Assembly: GCA_002706095.1 (NCBI GenBank)
Contig: PAJP01000004.1
Span: 53,062-117,061, forward strand
Direction: 5' to 3'
Source of the DNA: Methylophaga sp.
Lineage (GTDB): Bacteria > Pseudomonadota > Gammaproteobacteria > Nitrosococcales > Methylophagaceae
DNA: 64,000 nt
A program made the position numbers and the translations under genes. Under the pieces are notes generated by a model. That model worked only from the letters and a program-made list of their open reading frames with translations. It ran no database searches and was not told the origin of the DNA. Positions 47,407 to 56,244 of the stretch are shown in pieces; position 1 is the stretch's first letter, and each line of letters opens with the position of its first letter.

Positions 47407-48410
47407 GCGGCTTGTATATCCTGTTGTTCTTGTAGTTGATCAAAAAACTGACGTGTAAAGTCTACTTGTTGCTGCGGCGATTCGAGTAAATTCATTTCCT
47501 GACGGAAGGCATTTCCATTACGTAAACCTTTGCTATACCAAGCAATATGTTTGCGTGCCATTCTCACACCTGAATAATCACCATAAAAATCGTACAGGTT
47601 TTCTAGATGCTCAATCAAGATCTGACGAATCTCTGCAAGAGAAGGAGATGATAACAGTTTGTTATGCTCAAGGTAATGGAGAATTTGTCTAAAAATCCAT
47701 GGGTTACCCTGTGCCGCCCGGCCAATCATTAAACCATCGACACCTGTTTTATTGAGGACTTCAGCGGCTTTAAGTGGGGAATCGATATCGCCGTTGGCAA
47801 TGATGGGTATTGAAGTGACCGTGGCTTTTATTTCTGCAATCGTGTCGTATTCGGCTTCGCCTTTGTAGGCATCAGCCCGTGTTCTGCCGTGAATGGCTAA
47901 GGCTTGTATGCCTGATTGTTCCGCAATTCGAGCAATGGTTAATCCATTGCGGTTATCTCTGTCCCAGCCGGTGCGAATTTTTAGTGTGACAGGGACATCT
48001 ACGGCATTCACTACTGACTCAAGAATGTTGGCAACGAGGGATTCATCTTGTAACAAGGCCGAGCCCGCCATGACATTACAGACTTTTTTTGCAGGGCAAC
48101 CCATATTAATGTCGATAATATGCGCACCCTGATCCACATTGTGCTTTGCTGCTTCAGCCATCATGACCGGATCGGCACCAGCAATCTGTACGCTTCGGGG
48201 TTCAGGCTCACCAGCATGATTCGCTCTTAATAAGGATTTTTTACTGGCCCACAAGGCTTTGTTCGCTGTAATCATTTCTGATACAGCCATGCCAGCGCCC
48301 AAGCGACGACAAAGCTGGCGGAAGGGACGATCTGTTACACCTGCCATAGGGGCCAGAAATAAATTATTAGGTAAGTGATATGGCCCGATGGCGATGGTTT
48401 TACCGAGCAT
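47403..48410 (-). CDS. dusB: tRNA-dihydrouridine synthase B
   Basis: A flavin-dependent enzyme that reduces specific tRNA uridines to dihydrouridine. It has 335 residues. The FMN barrel shows the APMAGVTDRPFR start (about 20-31), the INMGCPAKKVC segment with the catalytic cysteine C111, and the IHGRTRADAY motif. It overlaps fis downstream and prmA upstream (11 bases), as in enteric bacteria. Confidence 0.97.
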   Translation of the reverse strand: MLGKTIAIGPYHLPNNLFLAPMAGVTDRPFRQLCRRLGAGMAVSEMITANKALWASKKSLLRANHAGEPEPRSVQIAGADPVMMAEAAKHNVDQGAHIIDINMGCPAKKVCNVMAGSALLQDESLVANILESVVNAVDVPVTLKIRTGWDRDNRNGLTIARIAEQSGIQALAIHGRTRADAYKGEAEYDTIAEIKATVTSIPIIANGDIDSPLKAAEVLNKTGVDGLMIGRAAQGNPWIFRQILHYLEHNKLLSSPSLAEIRQILIEHLENLYDFYGDYSGVRMARKHIAWYSKGLRNGNAFRQEMNLLESPQQQVDFTRQFFDQLQEQQDIQAA

Positions 48411-49272
48411 GACGTGTGCCGCTTAATCGAATCCAATCTTCTTTGACAACTGCTGGCTGCATATCAAACCAGGCTTGATAGCTTTCAGATACTTCCTCTG
48501 CTTGTACTTGTAAGATGCCTGACAAGACAATCTCTGCATTGGGCTTGGCAAGGTTAGCAAACAGTGGTGCCAGGGTTTGCAATGGACCAGCAAGAATGTT
48601 GGCCAGCAATAAATCACACGGTTCATCCGGACAATCGCCGGGTAAATAGGCTTCGATTTCGACGCCATTTCGCGCCGCATTGGCACGTGTCGCTTCAAGC
48701 GCCTGAGGATCGGTATCGACACCAATGACTCGCTCAGCCCCCAGCAGTGCTGCCGCAATCGCTAAAATGCCACTGCCACAACCATAATCAATGACGTATT
48801 TACCTTTAAGATCGGCTTGATCTAACCAGTTCAAACATAAAGCGGTAGTGGGGTGTGTACCGGTACCGAACGCCAAACCAGGATCGAGCATAATATTGAC
48901 AGCATCAGCTGCGGGTGGTGTATGCCAGCTAGGACATATCCACAAACGCTCGCCAAACTGGATAGGATGAAAGTTATCCATCCACTCTCTTTCCCAGTCT
49001 TTGTCTTCAACAGCTTCTACCCGATAAGACGGTGGATCGGTTATCAGTGTTGATAACATATTGCCGACGTCATCTGGATTCGTTTCAGCATCAAATAACG
49101 CCACAATCCGAGTGGCTGTCCACAGTGGTGTTGTCCCTAGATCCGGTTCATAGATAGGTTGATCCGCATCATCTTCAAATGTGACAGCGACTGCACCACA
49201 CTCTGAAAATGCATCAGACAAGGCATCTGCCTTGTCTGATGTGGTGTTACAAATAAACTGAATCCAGGCCAT
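48400..49272 (-). CDS. prmA: Ribosomal protein L11 methyltransferase
   Basis: Trimethylates ribosomal protein L11. It has 290 residues. The N-terminal substrate-recognition domain is followed by a SAM-binding methyltransferase domain with the GTGTHPTTALCL motif and the VIDYGCGSGILAIAAA motif I. Overlaps dusB by 11 bases; 5 bases after accC. The set accB-accC-prmA-dusB-fis-purH is the usual gammaproteobacterial order. Confidence 0.97.
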   Translation of the reverse strand: MAWIQFICNTTSDKADALSDAFSECGAVAVTFEDDADQPIYEPDLGTTPLWTATRIVALFDAETNPDDVGNMLSTLITDPPSYRVEAVEDKDWEREWMDNFHPIQFGERLWICPSWHTPPAADAVNIMLDPGLAFGTGTHPTTALCLNWLDQADLKGKYVIDYGCGSGILAIAAALLGAERVIGVDTDPQALEATRANAARNGVEIEAYLPGDCPDEPCDLLLANILAGPLQTLAPLFANLAKPNAEIVLSGILQVQAEEVSESYQAWFDMQPAVVKEDWIRLSGTRHAR

Positions 49273-49277
49273 AGTGA

Positions 49278-50618
49278 TTACAGACCCAGTTTCTTTTCGA
49301 GGTAATGAATATTGGTACCACCCGTTTGGAAGTGGGTGTCATCCATGATGTCACGTTGTAATTCAACGTTGGTTTTAATGCCTTCAATACCAATTTCTTT
49401 TAACGCTGTTTGCATACGGGCAATCGCGATATCACGCGTTTTACCATAGGCGATCATTTTACCAATCAGCGAGTCATAATTAGGTGGAACACGATAACCA
49501 CTGTAAATATGAGAGTCCATACGGATGCCGGCACCGCCTGGTGCATGATACGAGGTTATTTGTCCCGGGCTAGGCATAAATGTACGAGGATCTTCCGCAT
49601 TGATACGACATTCAATGGCATGACCGCGCATGACAATGTCTTCTTGTTTGATAGAAAGTGGCTCACCTGCAGCAATACGGATTTGCTGTACCAGTAAGTC
49701 AACATCCGTTACGCGTTCAGTGACCGGATGTTCTACCTGGATGCGGGTATTCATCTCGATGAAATAGAATTCACCATCCTGGTAGAGAAACTCAAAGGTA
49801 CCTGCACCACGGTAACCAATACGTACACAGGCTTCCGCACAAATTTTACCCATGCGGTCACGCATTTCTGGGGTGATACCAGGAGCAGGTGCTTCCTCGA
49901 CCACTTTTTGATGGCGACGTTGCATTGAGCAGTCACGTTCACCTAAGTGGATAGCATTACCATGTTGATCGGCAAGTACCTGAAATTCAATATGGCGTGG
50001 GTTTTCCAGGAATTTCTCCATATAAACCATACCATTACCAAAGGCCGCTTTCGCTTCACTACGAGTTAATGCAATGGCGTTAAGTAAATGTGCTTCGCTG
50101 TGAACTTCACGCATACCGCGACCACCGCCACCGCCAGCGGCTTTGATTATGATGGGATAGCCTATTTCACGAGCCAGACGTAAGTTGGTTTCATCGTCAT
50201 TGCCAAGCGGACCATCAGAGCCTGGTACACAAGGCACGCCAGCTTCTTTCATGGCTTTGATTGCTGACACTTTATCGCCCATTAAACGGATAGTTTCAGC
50301 ACGTGGACCAATAAAAATAAAGCCGCTTTCTTCAACACGCTCTGCAAAGTCAGCATTTTCAGATAAGAAGCCATAACCTGGATGGATAGCGGTGGCATCA
50401 GTGATTTCTGCAGCACTAATTAAAGCTGGAATGTTCAGGTAGCTTTCATTCGACGGGGCAGGGCCAATACATACTGTTTCATCTGCCAGTAAAACGTGTT
50501 TTAAGTCACGGTCAACAGTTGAGTGAACCGCCACTGTTTTAATACCGAGTTCCCAACAGGCCCGCAAAATACGCAAGGCGATCTCGCCTCGGTTAGCAAT
50601 AACAATTTTATCGATCAT
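49278..50618 (-). CDS. accC: Acetyl-CoA carboxylase, biotin carboxylase subunit
   Basis: Carboxylates the biotin on AccB with ATP and bicarbonate, the first step of fatty-acid synthesis. It has 446 residues. The [17 protein letters not shown] start, the ATP-grasp glycine loop [12 protein letters not shown] and the [16 protein letters not shown] active-site segment are seen. The ATG at 50618 matches the family N-terminus. An upstream in-frame start would add 11 unrelated residues. No clear Shine-Dalgarno. Confidence 0.97.
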   Translation of the reverse strand: MIDKIVIANRGEIALRILRACWELGIKTVAVHSTVDRDLKHVLLADETVCIGPAPSNESYLNIPALISAAEITDATAIHPGYGFLSENADFAERVEESGFIFIGPRAETIRLMGDKVSAIKAMKEAGVPCVPGSDGPLGNDDETNLRLAREIGYPIIIKAAGGGGGRGMREVHSEAHLLNAIALTRSEAKAAFGNGMVYMEKFLENPRHIEFQVLADQHGNAIHLGERDCSMQRRHQKVVEEAPAPGITPEMRDRMGKICAEACVRIGYRGAGTFEFLYQDGEFYFIEMNTRIQVEHPVTERVTDVDLLVQQIRIAAGEPLSIKQEDIVMRGHAIECRINAEDPRTFMPSPGQITSYHAPGGAGIRMDSHIYSGYRVPPNYDSLIGKMIAYGKTRDIAIARMQTALKEIGIEGIKTNVELQRDIMDDTHFQTGGTNIHYLEKKLGL

Positions 50619-50681
50619 AATTTGGTTTAATCCACAATTCAGAGTGAGCAATAGCTATTTAACGAATAGCCCGCGTTACTG

Positions 50682-51143
50682 TTATTCGATAATGACTAGT
50701 GGCTCATCAAACTCAACAGGATCACCATTTTCAACCAGAATAGCTTTTACTGTGCCACTGCGATCAGCTTCGATTTGATTGAACATCTTCATCGCTTCAA
50801 TAATGCAGATGACATCGCCAGCCGAAACGGATTGTCCGACTTCAACAAAAGGCGCAGCTTCCGGCGAAGATGAGCGATAAAACGTACCGACCATAGGTGA
50901 ACGCACGGCATTGGCTTCATTTACAGCGCTGCTTGTTTCTGCAACAGCTGGCGCGGCTGCAGGTGCTGCTGGTGCGGGAGCCGGAGCGGCATAGTGTGTC
51001 GGTGCTGGCGTGCTGTAAGAAATAGCAGCTGAATGTTGATTACGACTAATGCGTACAGACTCTTCACCTTCTGAAATTTCAATTTCAGATACGTCAGATT
51101 CCTGAATCAAATCAATCAGTTTTTTAATTTTACGAATGTCCAT
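50682..51143 (-). CDS. accB: Acetyl-CoA carboxylase biotin carboxyl carrier protein
   Basis: Carries biotin between the two half reactions of acetyl-CoA carboxylase. It has 153 residues: an N-terminal helix, an alanine/proline-rich flexible linker (about 46-68) and a C-terminal biotinyl domain. The biotinylated lysine is K119 in [12 protein letters not shown]. The residue after the second methionine is Phe rather than the more usual Met. It is directly upstream of accC. Confidence 0.97.
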   Translation of the reverse strand: MDIRKIKKLIDLIQESDVSEIEISEGEESVRISRNQHSAAISYSTPAPTHYAAPAPAPAAPAAAPAVAETSSAVNEANAVRSPMVGTFYRSSSPEAAPFVEVGQSVSAGDVICIIEAMKMFNQIEADRSGTVKAILVENGDPVEFDEPLVIIE

Positions 51144-51165
51144 GCTAAAACCTTATATTTAGTCG

Positions 51166-51603
51166 TTATGAGTTTAGTTGTTTGATTGCGGCAGCCAAAG
51201 CTAATTCATAGCCTTGAGTGCCGAGCCCGCAAATCACACCGACTGCTATATCTGACAGGTAGGAGTGATGGCGGAATGTCTCGCGCGCGTGAATATTAGA
51301 AATGTGTACTTCGATGAAAGGAATTTTGACCGCAGATAAAGCATCACGTAAAGCCACGCTGGTGTGTGTGAATGCCGCTGGATTAATGATGATAAAGTCA
51401 GCCTTCCCTTGAACTGCATGAATTTTATTAATCAGTTCGTGTTCTGCATTGGATTGAAAAAAATCGAGTTGATGTGAAGCTGTTTTTGCGATGACATCCA
51501 GGCGTTGGTGAACATCGGCCAGCGTATCTGCACCATAATGTTCGGGCTCGCGTGTCCCAAGCAGATTGAGATTGGGGCCGTTAAGCACAACAATATTCGC
51601 CAT
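51166..51603 (-). CDS. aroQ: 3-dehydroquinate dehydratase, type II
   Basis: The third step of the shikimate pathway. A 145-residue type II dodecameric enzyme. It has the [17 protein letters not shown] start with the active-site tyrosine and the arginine of the lid loop, and the [12 protein letters not shown] segment with the catalytic histidine (printed here as [11 protein letters not shown]). It lies 22 bases before accB and after dsbD on the same strand. Confidence 0.97.
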   Translation of the reverse strand: MANIVVLNGPNLNLLGTREPEHYGADTLADVHQRLDVIAKTASHQLDFFQSNAEHELINKIHAVQGKADFIIINPAAFTHTSVALRDALSAVKIPFIEVHISNIHARETFRHHSYLSDIAVGVICGLGTQGYELALAAAIKQLNS

Positions 51604-51736
51604 TACGATCCTTCAATTAAGGGTCAAAGATAATAGGCGGAATTGTGCACCAGCAGACTGATGATGTCCAGTTTGTCGAAATAAAAAGCGGCTTTTTGTT
51701 GCTATTTTCGCCGAAAAGACGGCTTTCTGAGCATTT

Positions 51737-53563
51737 CTATGGTTGACTCGCCATTTGGCGAATATGGTCTAAAAAGGTGTCAGCTTTCACAAAGCCAACA
51801 AGTCGGTGTTGTGACAGTTCTTGGCCTGTTTTATCGAAAAACAGCATGGTGGGAGGTCCAAACACACGCAGTGCTTTGAGCATTTCTTGATGCACTTGTG
51901 TATTTTCTGTCATATCCAGTTGCAGTAATGTGTAGCCTTTCATTGCTGCAAGCACGTCAGGATCTTGGAATGTTGTTCTTTCCATGGTTTTGCATTCCGT
52001 ACACCAGTCAGCATAAAAGTCCAGCATTATGGGTTGTGTTGTGGATGCGAGACGTTGGTTAAGCTCGTCGAGATCAGCAATTTGAGTAAAAGCAAGGTGC
52101 TGAGTTTCTGCTGATTTGCCTGAGCTACTGACTATGCCGTGAAGAGGTTGCCAAACGTTTTGATTACCACTTGCACCGCCTACCATAAGCAATGTGCCAT
52201 ATATAAAGAGTATTAAGCCCAGTCCTTTATTAAGCTTGTTGAAATCTGTTGCATCGATATCAAGTCGGTTAAATGCACCAAGATAGACAGCTGAAACGAT
52301 CAATAAGCCTCCCCATAAGCTCATGGTCAGCCAGCCGGGAATGATCCGTTCCAGCATCCAGATAGCTAAACCGAGCAGCAGTACACCAAAAATTGATTTG
52401 ATAAAGAGCATCCAGTTACCGGCTTTGGGTAAGAGCTTACCAGCAGAAGTACCGATAATCAGAAGTGGTATACCCATGCCGATACTCAGCGAGAATAAGG
52501 CGAGACCGCCGAGAACAGGATCAGCATGCTGTCCGATAAAAATTAAGGTTCCGGCCAGTGGTGGAGCCAGGCAGGGACCAACAATCAAGCCCGACAATAA
52601 GCCCATTACAGCCACGCCCATCAATTTGCCACCTTGTTGTTTGTGACTGAGTTGATGTAAGCGATGCTGTACTGAGTGAGGAAGTTGAAGTTCGTATAAA
52701 CCAAACATGGATAAAGCGAGGATAACGAATAGCGCACTAAAAGCGCTGATTATCCATGGGTTTTGGAACATCGCTTGTAAATTTTCACCCAACAAGCCTG
52801 TCACGACACCAGCGATTGTATAAGTGACAGACATGGCCAACACATACACTAATGATAAGGTGAAGGCTCTGCGTGTAGTGATATGCTCTCCCTCACCGAC
52901 AATGATGCTGGATAAGATTGGGATCATTGGGAAAATGCAGGGTGTAAATGCCAGTAGCAGACCCAGACCGATAAAACCAAGGATGATTTGCCCCAGATTT
53001 TCCTGCTCGAGTTTTTGAGCGATACGGTCTTGCTCGGTAAGTTGGCTGGCAGCAGGCGGGTTGATACCTTGAATATCTTGTTCTACAGCGCCACTTATGG
53101 CGGGTAAAGCCAGGTCAATTTGTTGTTCGGAAGGCGGATAACAGATGCCAAATTTTTCAGAGCACCCCTGGAAAAGGGCCTTCAAGGTGAAGGTCACGGC
53201 TTCCTCCGGTCGTTGCTTTATCGGAATAATGACAGATAGGGCGTCATGATAAACTTCGACCAGACCAAAGGTCTCATCCTGTTTGTTTTCTCCTGCAGGA
53301 AAACTGATGTTGCCAAGCTTTATCTTGTCATTGCCGATGACATCAAACTGTAGTTTATCGCGGTATAGGTAGTTACCTTCCAGCACCTTCCAATGCGCCA
53401 AAATACTGTTGGCATCATTCACTTCTGCTCGAAATTGAAACGCCTCTTCTACAAGTGGCGGAACATCGTCGTTGTTACTGAAACCTAGACCATCAAAAAG
53501 GCTGCTGCGCGCATGTGCATTAAAAACGCTTAGCAGAAGTATAAAAAATAAAAATTTTTTCAT
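51737..53563 (-). CDS. dsbD: Thiol:disulfide interchange protein DsbD
   Basis: Carries reducing power from cytoplasmic thioredoxin to periplasmic substrates. It has 608 residues from the ATG at 53563; an upstream TTG at 53572 is less likely. The parts are a signal peptide (about 1-19), the N-terminal alpha domain with two cysteines (FQGCSEKFGICYP), and eight membrane helices with FTPCIFP and VGPCLAPP cysteines. The C-terminal thioredoxin domain holds the WCTEC motif. Divergent from the pit gene. Confidence 0.95.
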   Translation of the reverse strand: MKKFLFFILLLSVFNAHARSSLFDGLGFSNNDDVPPLVEEAFQFRAEVNDANSILAHWKVLEGNYLYRDKLQFDVIGNDKIKLGNISFPAGENKQDETFGLVEVYHDALSVIIPIKQRPEEAVTFTLKALFQGCSEKFGICYPPSEQQIDLALPAISGAVEQDIQGINPPAASQLTEQDRIAQKLEQENLGQIILGFIGLGLLLAFTPCIFPMIPILSSIIVGEGEHITTRRAFTLSLVYVLAMSVTYTIAGVVTGLLGENLQAMFQNPWIISAFSALFVILALSMFGLYELQLPHSVQHRLHQLSHKQQGGKLMGVAVMGLLSGLIVGPCLAPPLAGTLIFIGQHADPVLGGLALFSLSIGMGIPLLIIGTSAGKLLPKAGNWMLFIKSIFGVLLLGLAIWMLERIIPGWLTMSLWGGLLIVSAVYLGAFNRLDIDATDFNKLNKGLGLILFIYGTLLMVGGASGNQNVWQPLHGIVSSSGKSAETQHLAFTQIADLDELNQRLASTTQPIMLDFYADWCTECKTMERTTFQDPDVLAAMKGYTLLQLDMTENTQVHQEMLKALRVFGPPTMLFFDKTGQELSQHRLVGFVKADTFLDHIRQMASQP

Positions 53564-53648
53564 CAGTCTCAAATGCTTGTCAGAAGGTTGTATAACTAGA
53601 CAATCATAGCAGGCAATAGTTACATCAGTCTTGTTTGGGGTATGCCTT

Positions 53649-53666
53649 GTGTCACATTGCTGTAAT
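53649..53666 (+). promoter_or_regulatory. Putative Pho box in front of pit
   Basis: GTGTCAC-ATTG-CTGTAAT: two 7-bp repeats with 11-bp spacing, each one mismatch from CTGTCAC/CTGTCAT. It ends 31 bases before the chosen ATG. No good -10 lies at 10 bases, so the promoter is uncertain. Confidence 0.5.
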
Positions 53667-53697
53667 AATTGCGCCGTTTTGGGTCGTTAAAAACGGA

Positions 53698-55350
53698 ATG
53701 ATCGTGGAAATCAAAGACATCCATAAAATTGAAAAACAGGCTTACAAGAAGAGTCATGGCGAATTAACCAGAATCGGCATGGCCCTTTTTTTTATGGTGG
53801 CCGTCTTAGGGTATAGCTTCATCACCAGTGGTGGTGTGCCTAATAATCTTTTTCTGGCGATAGCCACTGTTTTTGGCGCCTATATGGCCATGAATATTGG
53901 TGCTAATGACGTAGCCAATAATGTTGGCCCTGCGGTCGGTTCCAAAGCATTGACGATGACCGGCGCTATCATTATCGCGATGATCTTCGAGGCGAGTGGC
54001 GCCATCATTGCTGGTGGCGATGTGGTTTCCACGATTAAAAACGGCATCATCGATATCGATAAGTTTGGTCAGCAGAGTGACACGTTTATCTGGGCCATGA
54101 TGGCAGCCTTATTAGCGGCTGCACTTTGGTTGAATATGGCGACTTTTGCTCGGGCGCCCGTCTCCACCACACACTCCATTGTCGGTGGGGTAATGGGGGC
54201 AGGTATTGCTGCTGCTGGATTTGAGATAGTGAACTGGGGCACGATGGGCGCCATTGTAGGATCGTGGATCATATCCCCTGTGATCGGTGGTGTCGTAGCT
54301 GCTGCCTTCTTATTTGCCATCAAAAAAACCATTATTTTTCAAGAAAATAAAATAGCTGCATCACTGAAATGGGTGCCCGTTTATGTCTCGATAATGGCAT
54401 GGGCTTTTGTGACGTATTTGGTGTTAAAAGGTCTGAAGCATATTTGGCCGAAATTCTTAACCCTAATCAATGACTGGTTCTTCACCGTAGAAATCGTTGA
54501 CAAACCAACTATGCTGCAAGCATCAACCATCGGCTTGATTCTGGCGATTATTTCATTTTTTCTAGTCAAAGCCTCATTGCGCCGTCGTTTGCCGAAATTA
54601 AACAATGATCGTGAAAGCATCAATATCCTGTTTACTATTCCGCTGATTTTTGCCGCAGCCTTATTGAGCTTTGCGCATGGTGCGAATGACGTTGCGAATG
54701 CGATTGGTCCGCTTGCGGCTATCCATGATGCCGTAATGACAGGAGGCATTAATGCTAAAGCAGGTATACCTTTTTGGGTAATGGCCGTAGGTGCTTTTGG
54801 TATTGCACTTGGCTTGGGACTCTATGGCCCGAGATTGATTCGCACAGTAGGCGGCGAAATCACTGAGCTCGATCAAATGCGTGCCTTTTCAATCGCCATG
54901 GCTGCTGCCATCACAGTGATTATTGCCAGCCAGCTTGGCTTACCGGTCAGCTCTACACATATTGCTATTGGTGGTGTGTTTGGGGTCGGTTTTTTACGCG
55001 AATGGATGGATAAGTCGAGTAGTCTGAAGCAGGAAATTGAGCGCGACAAACAAGAAATACAAGAAGAAAAACGTTTATTGAGTGCTTTACGTAGCGAGCT
55101 CAATATGCTGTTGGATAAAAAGCAAAAAACCGCGGCAGATTATCAACGTATCACACAATTATATAGTTCGATTGACCGCGAAAAAGATACGCTGAAAAAA
55201 GCGAAGAAAGTACTGAAGAAAGAAAAGAAAAGCTTATATGTCAAACGCGACATTGTAAGAAAAATTATTACAGCCTGGTTAATTACGGTGCCAGCGGCAG
55301 CTGTTTTATCGGCGTCATTATTTTATATGATTAAAGGAATTATGAATTAA
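53698..55350 (+). CDS. pit: Inorganic phosphate transporter, Pit family
   Basis: A 550-residue carrier of the PiT family that moves phosphate (possibly with metal) by proton or sodium gradient. The duplicated signature is clear: GANDVANNVGPAVGS and GANDVANAIGP. About ten membrane helices are seen. Unusually a charged coiled-coil stretch of about 80 residues (about 440-520) stands between the penultimate and last helix; E. coli PitA (499 residues) has no such insert. I chose the ATG at 53698, because the Pho box lies within the longer frame from 53635. Divergent from dsbD; the phosphate regulon follows. Confidence 0.92.
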   Translation: MIVEIKDIHKIEKQAYKKSHGELTRIGMALFFMVAVLGYSFITSGGVPNNLFLAIATVFGAYMAMNIGANDVANNVGPAVGSKALTMTGAIIIAMIFEASGAIIAGGDVVSTIKNGIIDIDKFGQQSDTFIWAMMAALLAAALWLNMATFARAPVSTTHSIVGGVMGAGIAAAGFEIVNWGTMGAIVGSWIISPVIGGVVAAAFLFAIKKTIIFQENKIAASLKWVPVYVSIMAWAFVTYLVLKGLKHIWPKFLTLINDWFFTVEIVDKPTMLQASTIGLILAIISFFLVKASLRRRLPKLNNDRESINILFTIPLIFAAALLSFAHGANDVANAIGPLAAIHDAVMTGGINAKAGIPFWVMAVGAFGIALGLGLYGPRLIRTVGGEITELDQMRAFSIAMAAAITVIIASQLGLPVSSTHIAIGGVFGVGFLREWMDKSSSLKQEIERDKQEIQEEKRLLSALRSELNMLLDKKQKTAADYQRITQLYSSIDREKDTLKKAKKVLKKEKKSLYVKRDIVRKIITAWLITVPAAAVLSASLFYMIKGIMN

Positions 55351-55366
55351 AACAGGGATGTATGTG

Positions 55367-55384
55367 TTGACATAAAACTGTCAT
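55367..55384 (+). promoter_or_regulatory. Putative Pho box downstream of pit
   Basis: TTGACAT-AAAA-CTGTCAT: two 7-bp repeats in 11-bp register, the second a perfect match. It stands 17 bases after the pit stop and just ahead of the terminator. No -10 element follows, so its purpose is unclear. Confidence 0.45.
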
Positions 55385-55386
55385 AT

Positions 55387-55421
55387 AGCCACAGCTTCTG
55401 TTAAGAATCTGTGGCTTTTTT
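55387..55421 (+). terminator. Rho-independent terminator after pit
   Basis: AGCCACAG/CTGTGGCT (55387-55394 and 55409-55416) with a 14-base loop and a following T tract. Confidence 0.87.
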
Positions 55422-55467
55422 ATTTTTTGATGGGTTTAATCCGTTGTTATGACAATAAAAATCACGC

Positions 55468-55501
55468 TTGTTACTAAAATGTCATAATTCAGAGGTAAGA
55501 T
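55468..55501 (+). promoter_or_regulatory. Pho box and -10 element of phoB
   Basis: TTGTTAC-TAAA-ATGTCAT (55468-55485), two PhoB-type repeats at 11-bp spacing, followed after 10 bases by TAAGAT (55496-55501) as -10. This geometry is that of activated Pho promoters, which use the Pho box in place of a -35. Confidence 0.68.
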
Positions 55502-55539
55502 AGCCCTTAATTATCGAAGCAAATAGTTGGACGAATTTT

Positions 55540-56232
55540 ATGGCTACAAGCGTATTAGTGGTTGAAGATGATGCTGCCATCAGAGATATGTTGTCGTTTA
55601 CCCTTAAGCAAGCAGGTCTAAGTTGTGTCTCAGTAGGTGATGCCGAGTCAGGTCTGGATGTCTTAAAAAATGATCAACCGGACATGATTTTATTGGATTG
55701 GATGTTACCCGGCATTGATGGCATAGAATTTATTCGTCGATTGCGTGCAAATGAGTTCCTGGCGAATATTCCAGTTATCATGCTTACCGCTAAAGGTGAG
55801 AGTGAAGATATGGTCAAAGGCCTGGCGGTAGGGGCTGATGATTACGTCAATAAACCTTTTTCTCCCCCCGAGCTGATTGCTCGCATCAAAGCGGTATTGC
55901 GTCGTTGCCAGCCACCAGAAAATGAAGATGCTCAGAAGTTACAGTTTGCGAATTTGGTACTGGATACAAAGAGTCACCGGGTGACGGTAGATGATGTGCG
56001 TGTTGAGTTAGGCCCAACCGAGTTTCGTTTACTGCACTTTTTTATGAAAAATCCTGAACGGGCGTATGGTCGATCGCAGTTACTCGATTACGTTTGGGGA
56101 GATACGGTATACATTGAAGAACGCACAGTCGATGTCCACATTCGCCGATTACGCAAAGCGCTGGAACCAACAGGTCATGATCAGTTTATCCAGACCGTCA
56201 GAGGTGTTGGCTATCGTTTTTCAGTCGATTAA
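55540..56232 (+). CDS. phoB: Phosphate regulon response regulator PhoB
   Basis: An OmpR-type response regulator that turns on phosphate-starvation genes. It has 230 residues. The receiver domain carries the phospho-acceptor D53 (LLDWMLPG) with acidic E9/D10/D11. The C-terminal winged helix has RRLRKALEPTGHD and the TVRGVGYRFS ending. Its own Pho box suggests autoregulation. phoR starts 12 bases downstream. Confidence 0.97.
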   Translation: MATSVLVVEDDAAIRDMLSFTLKQAGLSCVSVGDAESGLDVLKNDQPDMILLDWMLPGIDGIEFIRRLRANEFLANIPVIMLTAKGESEDMVKGLAVGADDYVNKPFSPPELIARIKAVLRRCQPPENEDAQKLQFANLVLDTKSHRVTVDDVRVELGPTEFRLLHFFMKNPERAYGRSQLLDYVWGDTVYIEERTVDVHIRRLRKALEPTGHDQFIQTVRGVGYRFSVD

Positions 56233-56244
56233 GCGAACTGAATC

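Noticed and set aside
51604-51736. Terminator between dsbD and aroQ
   Set aside because: GCCG/CGGC and AAAGCCGCTTT elements are present but the stems are only 4-6 bp and not followed by a clean T tract on the minus strand.
55709-56232. Second response-regulator-like frame on the plus strand near the phoB end (56066-56272)
   Set aside because: A different-frame shadow of phoB, no start signal.
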